Part shown: in pieces, positions 1-11,927 of the stretch | Layout of the letters: every line of letters begins with the position of its first letter | How positions within the stretch are numbered: position 1 is the first letter of the stretch | NCBI RefSeq assembly: GCF_010093595.1 | Contig: NW_022985438.1 | Location: 2,283,150-2,347,149, forward strand | Source of the DNA: Mytilinidion resinicola | Taxonomy: Eukaryota > Ascomycota > Dothideomycetes > Mytilinidiales > Mytilinidiaceae | Direction: 5' to 3' | DNA length: 64,000 nt | Program-made: the position numbers and the translations under genes | Notes under the pieces: generated by a model | Told to the model about the DNA's origin: nothing | Seen by the model: only the letters and a program-made list of their open reading frames with translations | The model's database searches: none

Positions 1-2
1 AG

Positions 3-212
3 AAGGCAAGGAAGCGCACGTATATAGCTAGAAAGGGTATTCTATCAGGTGAAGAAGCAGCCGATCGTGCACAACCTGTACAGGAAGGGGCAGCAGAGGA
101 GGCAGCAGAGCCACCGGCCGAGCGGCCACAGCGAGCAAAACCTAGGTGCAGCATGTGCGAATCAACAGAACAAAATGCACGTACGTACCCTAGGCGGCAG
201 GCAGCTAGCTAG
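3..212 (+). mobile_element. C-terminal end of a pogo/Fot1-like transposase
   Basis: An open frame runs from the window edge to a TAG at 210-212. It encodes a basic stretch, an Ala/Glu/Pro-rich linker and then a zinc-knuckle-like tail, CSMCESTEQNARTYP. Fungal pogo/Fot1 (Tc1-mariner superfamily) transposases commonly end with a knuckle of the form C-x2-C-x4-H/N-x4-C. Here the last Cys position is Tyr, so the knuckle looks degenerate. The DDE catalytic domain, if present, lies outside the window to the left. No start codon is visible, so this is a partial gene and activity cannot be judged. The assignment rests on tail composition and the repeat structure just downstream. Confidence 0.6.
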
Positions 213-229
213 TATATAGCTGCATAAAA

Positions 230-345
230 TATATTTGTTCGTGGTGGAGTAATTCGGAATATTTGGCCTCGGTAGCGTGGTTGGGTGGGCCACTAGCTTG
301 TGCGGGCCACTAACTTGTGGATTACGTTAACTAAGTTAACAGCGT
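230..345. repeat. Probable 3' terminal region of the pogo-like element
   Basis: Just after the transposase stop, two near-identical 16-bp copies, GGGCCACTAGCTTGTG (287-302) and GGGCCACTAACTTGTG (304-319), sit 17 bp apart. They are followed by the palindrome-like GTTAACTAAGTTAAC (327-341). Subterminal direct repeats next to a terminal inverted repeat are usual in Tc1/pogo elements. The matching 5' end is outside the window, so the exact end cannot be fixed. Confidence 0.4.
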
Positions 346-1570
346 AGGAATTCACTCCTTTTTTATAACTACTTCTTCCGCTCTGCCTGTAGCTCCTCCT
401 ACATATGCCTAGCTTGTAGTGTTAAACTGCCCTTGTTTAAATCGTCCTATTTGTGTTAATATTGTTGTCAATGTGGACATAGCAGCTAGCAGGTTCTTTA
501 TCTGTAAGCAAAACACGTGGGCGTAGTAAATAGCATTCGAAGATTTAAAATAGCTGCTGCACTGCCTAGTCGTAGTTCTAGTTCTTTTCTACTGGCAGGA
601 AATAGTACGCAATTTTAAAGTTGTTTATGGTGCACATCACTCCCGTTATATGTAGAGACGTTGGAACCTATCAGCTGACAGCCAGCAGTACACTAGTCTA
701 CCGACCTCACAAGTGCGAACTAAGACACGTTAGTATACTCTTTATTTCTTGCTGCTGCATCGTCATGCTCCTTTTGCGCTCCTTTGCGCTCTTTTACCCC
801 TTCTTTACTCTTGCGCCCTTTTGCGCTCTTTTACGCTCTTTTCCCCTTTTGTCCTTAGCTGGATTGACTCCGGTCTTCTATATAGCTCCTCGATAGCACT
901 TCAATACAACTCATGTCTCCCTCGCAGATTGCCTCCCTCCTACGCCAGCTGCCATCAGCCACTTGTGGCTCTACCCTTGTACGGATGATAAAGTGGCGCA
1001 GATTAGCCTTGAGTTGTTTTCTATCGAGGGGTAGTTTACTCGAGAATTAAAGCCCTGAAACTGGAACCTAGCAGGCCTACGGGCCCGGAAATGGCCTTCC
1101 GAGGCAGGGTGAGGACCCCAGTCTCAACACTCCCTGTCGAATACAGGGCCCAAAACTGGACTCCAACGAGCTGCTCAGTCTCGGCTCAGGATGTGCTCAC
1201 CCAGCACAGCCACAGCTCAGGCTGGAGCATGAGCAGCTCAGTTCCCTGAATGGGAAAGGAAATTGCTTGGGTGCACATTGGGATATCGTACTACGTGTTA
1301 TACGAAACCTAGACGACAAGTAAAACTGTTCCGAGTGTAAGCCACGAAGGTCAGGAGCCTCCACAAATTGGCAATCAATTTCAAAGCCTTCATTAGTGCA
1401 TCATTGGTGATCCATCCAAATAGCAAGGGACCCGAGCGGATGAAACTTGATGGCGCTGAATCATCATCTTAAGCTCTATACAAATATTTGCTCGTGTTGT
1501 ACAATGCCGCCCAATGCACCAATTTCGGAACTCCAAAGCACGCTTGAACTCATGCACCCAACATGAGTCA
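346..1570. other. Intergenic, no gene seen
   Basis: Between the transposon tail and the SSL2 stop codon no frame shows recognisable protein similarity. A CTTTTGCGCTC-like pyrimidine-rich repeat is present around 768-850. The short plus-strand frames there look like low-complexity shadows. Confidence 0.5.
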
Positions 1571-4018
1571 TCAAAGGGCATTTCGGGCCTGCTTCTTGGC
1601 GTTGACAGCACCCCGATTCAGCTTTCGAATGAAATCGTTCTTGATACCCTTTTTGTTGAAATCCTTGTTTCTGCTCTTGTTATACTCAATGTAAGCCATG
1701 TCTTGGCCACCACTAAGTTCGCTCAATGTGCCCGCCATTCGCCGAGCGCCAGGCTTCTTCTTGTGTCCACCAGCCTTGTACTTCCCGAACATGTCCCCGT
1801 CAATATGCTCGGCTTCGCCATCGACATCCTTAGCCATCAAAACGTCTACGAGAAGCTCACGTCGGTCCTGGGGCGTGTAGAACGAAAGATCGGAGCGCTC
1901 CTGGAGGCCTTCGAGGCGCGTGATGACTTTGAAGGCGTACCCTTGATCGACCAAGAAAGCTTGACGTTTTGAAGAGTAGTACATCTCAACCGTGTCTTTA
2001 GACACGAGGGAATAGAAAAAGGCGTTGAAACCTTCGTCGTTACGGCGCTTGGCTCTTAGAATACGTCCCAGCCGTTGTGCTTCTTGACGACGAGAACCAT
2101 AGTGGGACGAAATCTGGATGAGACAGGTCGCTTCGGGCAGATCCAAACTCGTGTCTCCGATCTTGGACAGGAAGATCGTGTTCACCTCAGGGTTGTGCTG
2201 GAAGTTCTCCAGAATTGTAAGTCGCTCCGCTTGTGGTGTATCGCCAAAGATGTAAGCCTTGTGAAGCTTCTGGGCGTATTTCTGGAGGGCATAGACATTG
2301 TCCGAGAAGACGATGATCTTGTCGCCCCGCTTCTCATGATAGTCGATTAAGTATTGGCAGTTCTGGAATTTCTTTGGATTCATGATCGAAAGAAGCCCTT
2401 TCTTCTGCACGGATGATGCTTTCAGGTATTCCGTGTAGAACTCAGGGGTCATCTGACACCAGACTTCGGCACACTGGACTTTGGCAATGTGTCCCTGCTC
2501 AGCGAGCTCCTGCCAGTTGGCCTCGTACAGCTTGGGTCCGATAAGGAAATTGAGATCGTCGATTTTGTCGTCCTCACGGAGGAGCGTGGCCGTCAAACCT
2601 AGCTTCGAGTGAGATGCGATCGAGTACGTGACCTTCTTGAAGATGTTCGCTGGCACGACGTGCACTTCGTCGGCAATGAGCAAGCCCCATTCTCGTGATC
2701 GAATAAATTCCATGACTTTTTCGGCATCGTAGGATCTGTTTCGGGAAGAACTAATCATGGTATATGTGCTAATAATCACACCGGCATTTCTGGGAAATTT
2801 GTTCTTGCTCTCTGAGGTGAAGACAGCAATGTCGTCCGGGTTTATGTTGGACCACTTGATAAATTCCGCCCTCCATTGCACTACAGACATGGCACTCGTG
2901 CAAAGAACCATAATGGATTTCTGAACCGTACAAGCCGCGGTAATACCCACCAACGTCTTACCAGCACCGCATGGAAGAACGATGATTCCAGATCGGGCTC
3001 GTCCATTTCCAAACATTTTGTTCAGCGCCCGCTCTTGATAGTCTCGGATCTGGGTTCCGGGTTTCAAATTGATTTCCAAAGAAGGGTTCATATTATCCTG
3101 GCTGAAGTCATATTCCTCAGTAAGAGGCGTTCCTATTTCACGGCATTTTTTCACCACTCGTTCCCTGTCCTCGCCCTTGATCTGGAAGGAGTGCACCCGA
3201 TCAATATCTTCCTCGTCATCGTCCTCCCTCAGGGTTGCAAGCATATCCTCGGCTTGTCGCTGAACACCTGGCTGTGCGACCTGATTGGCACCTGCAGCCA
3301 GTTTTGTTCCTGGGATAGCCAAGTTTCCCATTTTTGGTGCAGCCTCCTGCACGAAGCCTTCTGCGCCGCTTGTCCTACATTCGGCAATGACGGGATCTTG
3401 CAGAAGTTCCTGTAGAATGGCGGGATCCGTGCTCTCTATGAAGTATTTCGTGTTCTTCAGCACGATCCGTGCCTTTCCAAAAGAGGACGTAGACTCTTGT
3501 ATGAATGTCCGCACGCCATCGGGCAAGGATGTCTTTGAGTAGTAATCCAACTGTTTAATGATATCCTCTGTCGTAAGGCCCACAGACATGGCGGCAAACA
3601 AGCTATGAGCGGTCAACGAGTATTCATGGATTCGGGAGACTCGCGACTGTGGTTCAGCGATGATGATTAGGAAGGCTTGGGCATCCTGGAACGCAGGACT
3701 GAACGACTCCATTATGATATGGCCAGCGTCATCGACCTGATCTATTAGCATCACGACAAAGAACCAAAGCGAGTGTCATACCCAGATAGGCCGACTGGCA
3801 TGATCGGGCTTCAGGTCAGCGTCCCACTGGTCGCACTTCTTAAAGAGATGTGAGGCCGCATCGACTACGTGCGTTGCCCGCTCCTTCTGCACTCTCGCCA
3901 CCACATCGTATTTTGTCTTGAGACGCTCGAAGTCTTCCTGATCGCTCAGTGGCGGTTCATCGGACTCGTACTCATCGCTGCTGGGTGCCTGCGCCTGCGC
4001 CTTTCGCTTCGGAGGCAT
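1571..4018 (-). CDS. SSL2: TFIIH DNA helicase/translocase XPB (Ssl2/Rad25)
   Basis: Encodes the XPB subunit of TFIIH, a 3'-5' SF2 DNA translocase that opens promoters for RNA polymerase II and unwinds DNA in nucleotide excision repair. Model: exon 3782-4018 (acidic start MPPKRKAQAQAPSSDEYESD) joined to 1571-3736 through a 45-nt phase-0 intron (GTATGA...TGCTAATAGATCAG), giving 800 aa. The junction reads ASRPIW-VDDAGHIIMESFSP, as expected for the XPB N-terminal domain. Walker A PCGAGKT lies near residue 334, DEVH (the XPB form of the DEAD box) near 436, and motif VI QRLGRILRAKRR near 640. Length is close to yeast Ssl2 (843 aa). No lesion is seen. It is divergent from HID1. Confidence 0.95.
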
Positions 4019-4666
4019 GTAGAGCGCGCGTTCGGACGTGCGAAGCGGTATGTGATGGCACAGCGGGAGATGTAGCTATGTCGAAGAGCAGACGCAGCGA
4101 CGAGGGCGGATGCGGATGGGTGGGAGGTGAGCAGTGGAGAAGTGAAAGAAAGAAAGCCTAAATGGAGGCGAATGCTAATGCCAAGCAATCGAGGCTTAGC
4201 GTGATCTGGAGCGCATGGTATTCCGCAGAGCCTCACTTGGGTAGGGCTGAGGTGAATCGTATCACCACTGTTCAGTTCACGGATGATCTGCCCTTTGAAT
4301 ACAAAGGAGCATCATCATAGTGCTATTTGGGTGTCTTTGATCGCTCTTAATCGTTACATATTTAGGATGTCTGGTTGAGATACACCTCCGAACGCAGGTT
4401 GAGCTTAATTCTAGTAAATTTATATCTATGAAATACCTTCATATAATCAATTCTCGACGAAGTTTAGTGTATATTGAAGAGAGGTAGTATACTAGACGAA
4501 GAAGTGGTTAGAATTTTAAGATTCGAAAGTGAAACCCAAAATGCACCGCCACAGCTCCACGTCTCGTGCCGTTGTGTGAGGCTGCCCGCGCTCACGCCTC
4601 CACCAAGTAATTCATGCTCGAACATACCACCACCCAACACCAGAAAGCGATGTGAAATGAATACTG
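4019..4666. promoter_or_regulatory. Divergent promoter region between SSL2 and HID1
   Basis: A 648-bp gap separates two start codons that face away from each other, so it must hold both promoters. It is AT-rich around 4330-4480. No clear TATA box or known operator was identified, and no further gene is seen. Confidence 0.45.
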
Positions 4667-7600
4667 ATGGGTGCCTCCGACTCCAAACTCGTCTTCAAGC
4701 AAGGCATCTTCCGCCTTTCCGAGCAGAAGGGCATTCGCGCAGATGATCCCTACTGGACAGGTGTAAGTCAACTCTAGCAACAAACGGAATCTTGCTGATC
4801 GACCCTTGGGCAGTTCTGGGAGCTACCAGAGTCTGCAGAGGACGTCTTCTCCCTCTTCTCGCCCGCCGACATCCGCCGGACCAGAGACAACCACCTTGAA
4901 AACCTCGAAACCCTCATCCTAGCCGTCACATCCAAGTTGATTGCTCTCCGCAATCACCCCTCGTTCCCAGACCCCGAACTTGCGCCAGAGAAGGATGCAT
5001 TAAACTGCATACGGGTCCTAACGCGACTACTACCCTATGTTTATGAAGCGGATCACCTAGCGGCATGGGAAGACAGATTCTTTTGGGGAGCCAGACGCAA
5101 GCGTAGCAGGCGGGGACAGTTGGCTCGGTCAGAGGTCATATTCGATGAGGCAGATCCAGAACAAACCCCGACGCAAGATGAGCCTGAGTTTGAGGATGTC
5201 AAACCTTTGGCGGAAGAGCTTCTCGATACGCTCATTGATTTGCTCTTCTTCTCGGAGTTCACGTTGCCCAAGTCTGCACCCGGAAAGGGCAATGCTACCT
5301 ATGCGATATGGCAAAGCGGAGTAGGCTGTAATACACCGGTTAGCACTACGAAAGAGTTTGAGAACAACAGAACGGAAATCCTGCGGTTATTACTCACTTT
5401 CGCAAGCAAATCGATGTATATGTCAGCGAGTAGGTGCATGGCGTTGCATTAACAACAACCAAACTCTAACATATTCTAGATGTGCTGCCAGTCATTGGAG
5501 TCAAAGCAATCACCTACCTCACTAAGTGCTCAGACAAGCAAGTCGTCTTGTCCGTGCTTTGCTCGCTTCTCAATACAGTATGCCACACTAAGAAACATTA
5601 AAGTGCACTACTAATAGCATATAGACTCTGAAATACAACCCCGCGTCATGGCGCGTCCCATACGACCACGTCGTATTCAAAGATCCTAAGCAAGTGCTTG
5701 TTCAGTACTGCCTGCAACTGCTTCTGGTCTTGGTCCTTTACCCTATTCCAGAACCTGGCAATGGCCCCCCGCCGAAGAATTTCTTCCGTCATTTCCTCGG
5801 TAGGCTTCACCGACCACAGGATTTTCAATTCTTGGTAGATGGAATGACTAGAATTCTCAATCAGCCAGTGAGTTCGACCCGGTTCTGGCCTGACTACAGT
5901 AGCTGATTTGTGTAGCTACAAGCAACAACTTCATACCTACCAGGAAGCCAAAAGTCATTGACTTGGGCACCAGAGATGATTATGCTATTTTGGGAAGCCC
6001 TGCAATGTAATAAGCGGTTCCGGTCGTTCATCATCGACACAGATCGCGCTCACGACTTCGTCGTGTTGGTATTGTTTTATGCCATCGACCAGCGGAATGA
6101 TCCTTCCAAACAAGGTCTCATCAGGATGTGTGTATTCGTTCTTCAGACCTTGAGCGTGGAGCCCAATTTTGGGAGGAGCTTAAACAAGCCATTTGAGGGA
6201 CAGGAAACGCTCCCAGCTAGTATCAGGGTCCCTAATTTCCACGGCACATATGCCGATTACCTTATCACAGTAAGCAGTGACAACCAAAGGAAATGCGGAG
6301 ATCCCTTTTAGCTGACCGCTTTAGTCTATCTATACATTACTCACGACCAGCAAAGGAAAGCTGGACGCGATTTACCCAGCTCTCTTGGCGATCATCAACA
6401 ATATCGCCGCATACATAGAGGATATGGGTAGAGCTACCAGCTCAAAGCTGTTGCAACTTTTTGCATCAATGTCATCCCCAAGTTTCTTGTTGGCCAACGA
6501 GGGGAACCATTTATTGCTTCAATCATTGTTGGAGGCGTTGAATGCCATAATTGAGCACCAGTACTCGAGTAAGTGTGGCAGCAAAACATGGTATCTGCAA
6601 CATCTGATCATCCCTGTGCAGAAAACGCCAACCTGATTTATTCCATATTGCGCTCAAAGAAGCGGTTCCAGGCCCTGCGCGACTTCACGCTGGAAAGTGC
6701 CCAAGAGGAGATTGAGCGTCAAAACCAGCTGAAAAAGGAGCAAGGTGAGGGTGGCATTGCCAGACGCGCAGATTCGATGGACAGCTTGAGGAGCCCGGTC
6801 AGCGCGAGAGCGCCATCTTTGAGCAACGTGCCAGAAGAGAATAGCGCGTTCGCCATAGGAGATGACGAAGACTCTGACGACGAAGGCCACCATTCAGCTC
6901 CTCTGTCGCAATCACCTGAGCAATCCGGCATGGCCTCAAGGACAGCGTCTGTTTCCTCTTCAGTCGATGATGCCGTTCCCCTGCAACTTCGCGGCATGTC
7001 AGAGAAAGCTCGGGGCAAGATGCCCGTGGGCCACCCATCCTTCTCCCGGCAGAACAGCACCACAAGTCTTGCTAGCGTCTCGACGCCGGTTCTTGGCTCG
7101 AATGAGTTCTTCACCCCCACAGCTCCCTGGGTAAGCCAAACCGCTCGTTTCATCATTCCCTCTCAAATGATCCTTCGGACTCGCCGCTCTAACATAAGCA
7201 ACCCTAGATCGAATCCTGGCTAGTCGACTTGCCACTCCACACCATCCTGACCCTAATTGCCGAGCTGGGCCCCCAGCTCCCGGCATCGGCAGGCACTGCC
7301 GACAGCACCGCCACAGCCCTATCCGCAATCCGCCACGCGCGTGTCCGCGGCATCGACCCCGCGCCCATCCGCGTCCACCTCTTCGAGTGGTCGCCGCTGA
7401 GCCTGGGCTGGTACGAGTCGCTGCTGTGGGGCTTCGTGTTTGCGGGCGAGATGCTGGTCGCCAAGGGCACGGCGGGCGTCTGGAACGGGACCGCAATCCG
7501 CCTCTTCAAGGTGCAGGAGACCGCTGCGCAGACGCCCACACTTCTGGCCCCGCGCGGTGCAGTCGATGCGGTAGGTAGCAATCTGGTGCAGAGGATTGGA

Positions 7601-7711
7601 AGCCTCAATTTGAGGGGCGCGGCCACTCAGGGCGCGCCGCGGGGGGCTGGCAGCGGCGCTGTGGGGGGTGGCAATGGGGCAGGCGGTGCTGGTGCGGTGA
7701 GAGACGTGTAG
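4667..7711 (+). CDS. HID1: HID1 family protein (Dymeclin/Hid1)
   Basis: Homologue of HID-1, a peripheral Golgi protein of the secretory pathway (dense-core vesicle and endosome-to-TGN trafficking in animals; Ecm30 group in yeast). Eight exons: 4667-4762, 4814-5429, 5480-5577, 5625-5867, 5916-6269, 6325-6568, 6622-7130, 7208-7711. All have GT-AG borders and consistent phases, giving 887 aa. The start MGASDSKLVFK matches the family's N-myristoylation signal (Gly2). Continuous family blocks include residues reading ANVLPVIGVKAITYL, SYLPGSQKS and YPALLAIINNIAAY. A Ser/Asp-rich disordered insert occupies about residues 585-725, before the conserved last exon (IESWLVDLPL). The Gly/Ala-rich C-terminus is low complexity. 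The start is fixed by the MG-S-SKL motif. Confidence 0.92.
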
Positions 7712-8350
7712 AACAAGAGCGGAACTAGTCCCGGGCGTGTGGCCAGAAGGCGGTATGGCGGGAAGCTTAATGGCAGGAAAGCTAGGGCGTGCAATGAGGC
7801 AACGCGCCAGGGATGCGACAGGGCCGCTTTCTTGCAACGAAATGGAACGGGGAGTTTATTTTAGAGTGTAGCTCGGCGTTGATTGGTGCGTGTGGTCCTG
7901 CAGCTTAAAATCCAACCTGCCCTGTTTTCCAGCCACCCTTGAGCGTTTGCGGTAGATCACGCGTCGGCCCTTCTCTTTTGACGCTCGCTGCCGGGCGTGA
8001 AGCGAGGCCGCGCCACAGATTGAGGCTGTGCTGTGGCGATATTTGCACGCTTCGGTATCAAGATCACCGGGCGCTAGCCAACGGCGCGCCCTGGTGTGGC
8101 ATTGTAGAATAGCTGCCGACTGAGGCCGGCGATGTGGAGACGCGCGGTACCTGGGTGTTCTTGGGAGGTGCTGCATAGGATAGGGGGCGCCGGTCATGGG
8201 TGAGCATGGGCTACGTGGTGTCGACATGGTCTTGCGCTGTGGCTTGCTGGGCATTTGTATTATTATGGGGTCCCGGCGCGTTATTGCAATGGTGGTACTG
8301 GCTCATGCGTGTGTATTCGGCTTATTGTTATGCGTTGAGTGTTGTTTCCT
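7712..8350. other. Intergenic region HID1 to epoxide-hydrolase-like gene
   Basis: Holds the HID1 3' end and the promoter of the next plus-strand gene. The frames seen here lack family similarity and look like shadows or chance frames. Confidence 0.4.
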
Positions 8351-10470
8351 ATGGCCCAGATGGCAGACAATATTGCTGCTGGTGGGGCGATGGGTGAGGA
8401 TGCTGTTCAGCCTTATGGGATGCATGTGAGTTTCTTCAAACTGGGGTGGATGCTGAGTTGTTTTAATTGACTGGTTGTAGGTATCTTCGCGCTACTTGGA
8501 TCTTACGAAGCGGAAGCTGGAGTTGACGAGGTTGCCGAGAGAACTGCAGCTGCCAGAGAAGAGGAGGTGGGATTATGGGACGCCGAAGGCTGTTCTGGAG
8601 CCGTTGATTGACTTTTGGTGAGTTCGAGGATTCGTTGTTGATCTGTGTACACTTCTCTGTCAATGCTTGCGGGTCTCCAACCCGTCAACAAAAGTACAGA
8701 GCGGTAGATCGCACGTGCGGTCTGCGTACGCCTGTCTGAAGTGACCCGGAGGCTTCACCAATGTTCGATACGGTGAGTTCGAGGGTTCTAACAAGGCATG
8801 GGGGTCCTTCCAACAATGGCAGACGAATGTACACTAATATAAGACGAAGCAGTGTAGTAGATGGCTGAATGGTAGTGAAAAAAAAGCACGACATGAAAGA
8901 AAGGGGTATATGGCTATGAATATATGTTGACTGACGATCGACTAGGCTTGAGCAGTACGACTGGCGCACCCAGGAGTCACTTTTCAACAACGCACTCCCG
9001 CAGTTTCGGACGACCGTTCATCTAGCACTAACCGAAGCCGAAGATGTAGTCCATACCTCAGATGCGACGCCTACACAGGCCACTTTCTCCGAGTTGAATT
9101 CGCCCCAGCAGATCAACTCTCCAACAACACCATCCCATCCAGCTCTTGCAACACCTACCGCAATCGACTCTTCATCATCATCGACTCATCCACCCCTACG
9201 TGTTCACTTCGTCCATAAGCGCAGCACACATAGGAATGCGATTCCGCTCCTGTTCTGCCACAGCTGGCCATCATCTTTCGTGGAGCCCTACAAGATCATC
9301 GACGCGTTGACGGATCCAGTCAGCTTGCCTAGCTATGGAACGGGAGCCCAGCAGGCATTTCACGTCGTTGTGCCTAGCATACCGGGTTTTGGCTTTAGCG
9401 ATGCAAGTCCAGTGGAAGGTTTCGGGCTCCGAGAGACAGCGAACGCATTCCACGAAGTAATGGCGAGACTAGGGTACGCGGAAAGTGGCTATGTCGTTTG
9501 CGGCTCTGGATGGTAAGTTCATCGATACAATCACTTTGTCTGAAGCTTTCTGATTTAATAACTCTGACCAAACGATAGGGGCTTCGCCGTCTGCCGTGCG
9601 TTAGCGATCTACCACCCACAACATTGTCTCGCGATCCACACCACCAATCCTTCGCTGGTAGCACCGACAGCCAAGAAGAGCCCGATGGCGTGGTTGAAGT
9701 ACCATGTTGCTCGTGTAACGAAGGCGCGAATATCCTTTTTGAGTTTCGGATACATTCCCTCGGACTTCGCTCGACCTAAAGCTTCGAAAGCCAAGCCACA
9801 ACAGGACCTGAGAATGCTCGGTGATAGATTCGATTCTTCGGAAGCGACTCTTGCCTCTCAATATAGCCAGCGCCCCCAGACAGTCTCATACTCACTTTGC
9901 GACTCGCCAGCTGGACTGCTCTCATGTGTTCTTGACGCAGTACATTCACGCTCTAGTTCAACACCTCAGTCGTCACAACAACGCTCGCCTTTCCTGTCCC
10001 CGGCGGAACTTGTAAGGAACGACGATGTCGAGATGCAAATTCAGGAAATGCCTCGACCGGAGATCCCCATGAGCCCGCGCGAGAGCGAGACGAATGGAAG
10101 TGACTACACTTGGACACCAACAGAGATTCTCTCGTGGACAATGATGCAATGGCTACCGGGTCCAGAAGCCGGTCTGAGATGGCTCAAGCAAGCAACTCTG
10201 GACTCTGCACTGGACCATCCGAGCTTCTGGCAGTACTGTCCTGTTCCCCTTGGCATCAGCCACTTCCGGCGCAGAGGTGGTACGGACGAGGATAGCCCTC
10301 TCATGTGGGCTACATCCTCTCATAAACTTGAGTGGGTAAAGAGGCACCGACGCAGTGCGCGATGGCCTGCGTGGGAGACGCCAGATCTATTGGTACTAGA
10401 TCTCAGAGAATGCTTTGGGGGCATGGCCGAAAGAGGACTAGTGCGGCTACGGAAAGAGGAAGGAGAATGA
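8351..10470 (+). CDS. Epoxide-hydrolase-like alpha/beta hydrolase, probably non-catalytic
   Basis: Four exons (8351-8425, 8481-8617, 8946-9512, 9579-10470) give 556 aa. The N-terminal EHN segment (DFWLEQYDWRTQESLFNNAL) and the oxyanion motif HSWPSSF mark the microsomal-type epoxide hydrolase family. Family members open epoxides with an Asp nucleophile in a G-G/S-D-W-G motif plus a His near the C-terminus. Here the nucleophile motif reads CGSGWGF, with Gly259 where Asp is expected. The C-terminal GGH-F-A-A block reads GGMAERG, so His also appears lost. The lid keeps SYSLCDSPAGLL but carries a Ser-rich insert (about residues 375-400), making the protein longer than the usual ~400 aa. Intron 2 (8618-8945) is unusually long. 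Likely a pseudoenzyme or a decaying gene; the reading frame itself is open. Confidence 0.8.
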
Positions 10471-11927
10471 TTCCTGTACAGCTGAGAGGACGAACGAAAG
10501 CGGTGTCCGAACTAAGAACAAAGGCATGTGGGACGTGGGGTTGCTATGCATTTGGACGCGAAGGACAGGGAGCTGCGGGTGGATACGGCGTCGCGGGTGA
10601 AGTAATTAATCTGGGGCTGGGCTTTGGACCAGGAAGCAAATGCTGACCGAGGAATACGGCTGAGTGTATACATATGGGTCTTTTGGCGTATCTGGAGTTC
10701 GGAAGAGGATACTTGAAGGAAGATATACGAGGGCCTCAGGGGGCTTACGAATGCCACGAAGGATAAATGCTTAATACGTAATGGCAAATCATAGATACCT
10801 TTAACTATCCATGCGAACTCACCGCTAGAAATGCTCTTCCATAAACAGATCATCGAGCATGGCGTTTCCGGGGCCGCAGAGATCGCGGTAGTGGCGGGGA
10901 TCGAGTGAAAAGCTTTGCTCGTGTATAGTGTGCCGTACGGAGGGGCCGCAGCTGGGCGCGTGCCACCAACGACGTCGCCAGGCGGGCCTAAATATTCCCT
11001 CACAAAAAGCCCAATATCTGCCTCCTGAGGTCTACCGCGACTCTGCACACGATCCGCCTGCATCCTCCGTTCCACGGCTTGGACGTCCAATTCGCTCGAC
11101 TACCTCTTCATCAACACTGCCAGCAGCAACTTCTGCCTGCCCTTGCCCGCAACCTTCGTTGCCGCCCTCTCAGCCGGCATTTCGCACACATTGAACCACG
11201 CTTGCCCAAAGTCGCCTTCTGACATCGCAAATCGAAGAGCTCGCGAGCACTTCTGCTACCTCCCTCAAGCTGGCAGAATCAACGAGTCCTCGCAATAATC
11301 CCACTGCATAGGCCTAACAGCCCGCAGACCTCGACTTCTCGTGCTCCCTGCGTTCGTCCATGCGTCAAGAAGACCTAGTACGATTTCTATCCAAGCCTGG
11401 GAAGTGAGTATCCGGTGCTTCTCCTCCACCTCTACTCTTGCGTCTTCACCTGTCCAAAGTTGCCAGCATAGGCAAACCTCTTCCTCAATTCGCCAGCTGA
11501 TTCGCCGTCACAGGCCCAGATAACACCCCCTACTCCCACCTCCCTCAATCTACCATCGATACCCCAATAAGCAGATCTCCTCGTCTGCTGGACCCGATAC
11601 TTTTCCAGGGTATCGGAATCTAGTCGCTCGAGGACTACAACGATAGTCACCATTTCTCGGCGCAAGGCGTCTTTTATTCCCCTCTCCGCTCGACCTCCAT
11701 AACGCCCTTTGGGACGTTCAACCACACACACATTGCTGCTGGCAAAAGCCAGCCTCTAGGATACCCCCCCGCTCGTCGTGGGCCTTCTCTTCTCAGGCGG
11801 ACACCGCATTGTTCGTCTGGGTGGCAGATTGTGCTTCACAGCCTCACAGCCACAGCCCTCTCGATTCCAGCAAACACACTAGTCAAGTTCAGGTGACCGC
11901 TCGGTGCTCGCATCCGAAACTACGGAG
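10471..11927. promoter_or_regulatory. Long 5' region and leader of SPE2, with a possible upstream ORF
   Basis: About 1.45 kb without a supported gene, pyrimidine-rich from 11080 on, as in long fungal leaders. At 11360-11407 an ATG opens a 15-codon frame (MRQEDLVRFLSKPGK, stop TGA). Its end overlaps a good donor, GTGAGT, at 11403. This could be a uORF and/or a leader intron of SPE2. AdoMetDC mRNAs in animals and plants are controlled by polyamine-sensing uORFs; whether that applies here is inference. A 192-codon minus-strand frame at 10512-11090 has no recognisable domain. Confidence 0.35.

Noticed and set aside
10512..11090. 192-codon minus-strand frame
   Set aside because: No domain, odd composition, overlaps the presumed SPE2 upstream region, and no conserved splice or start context.
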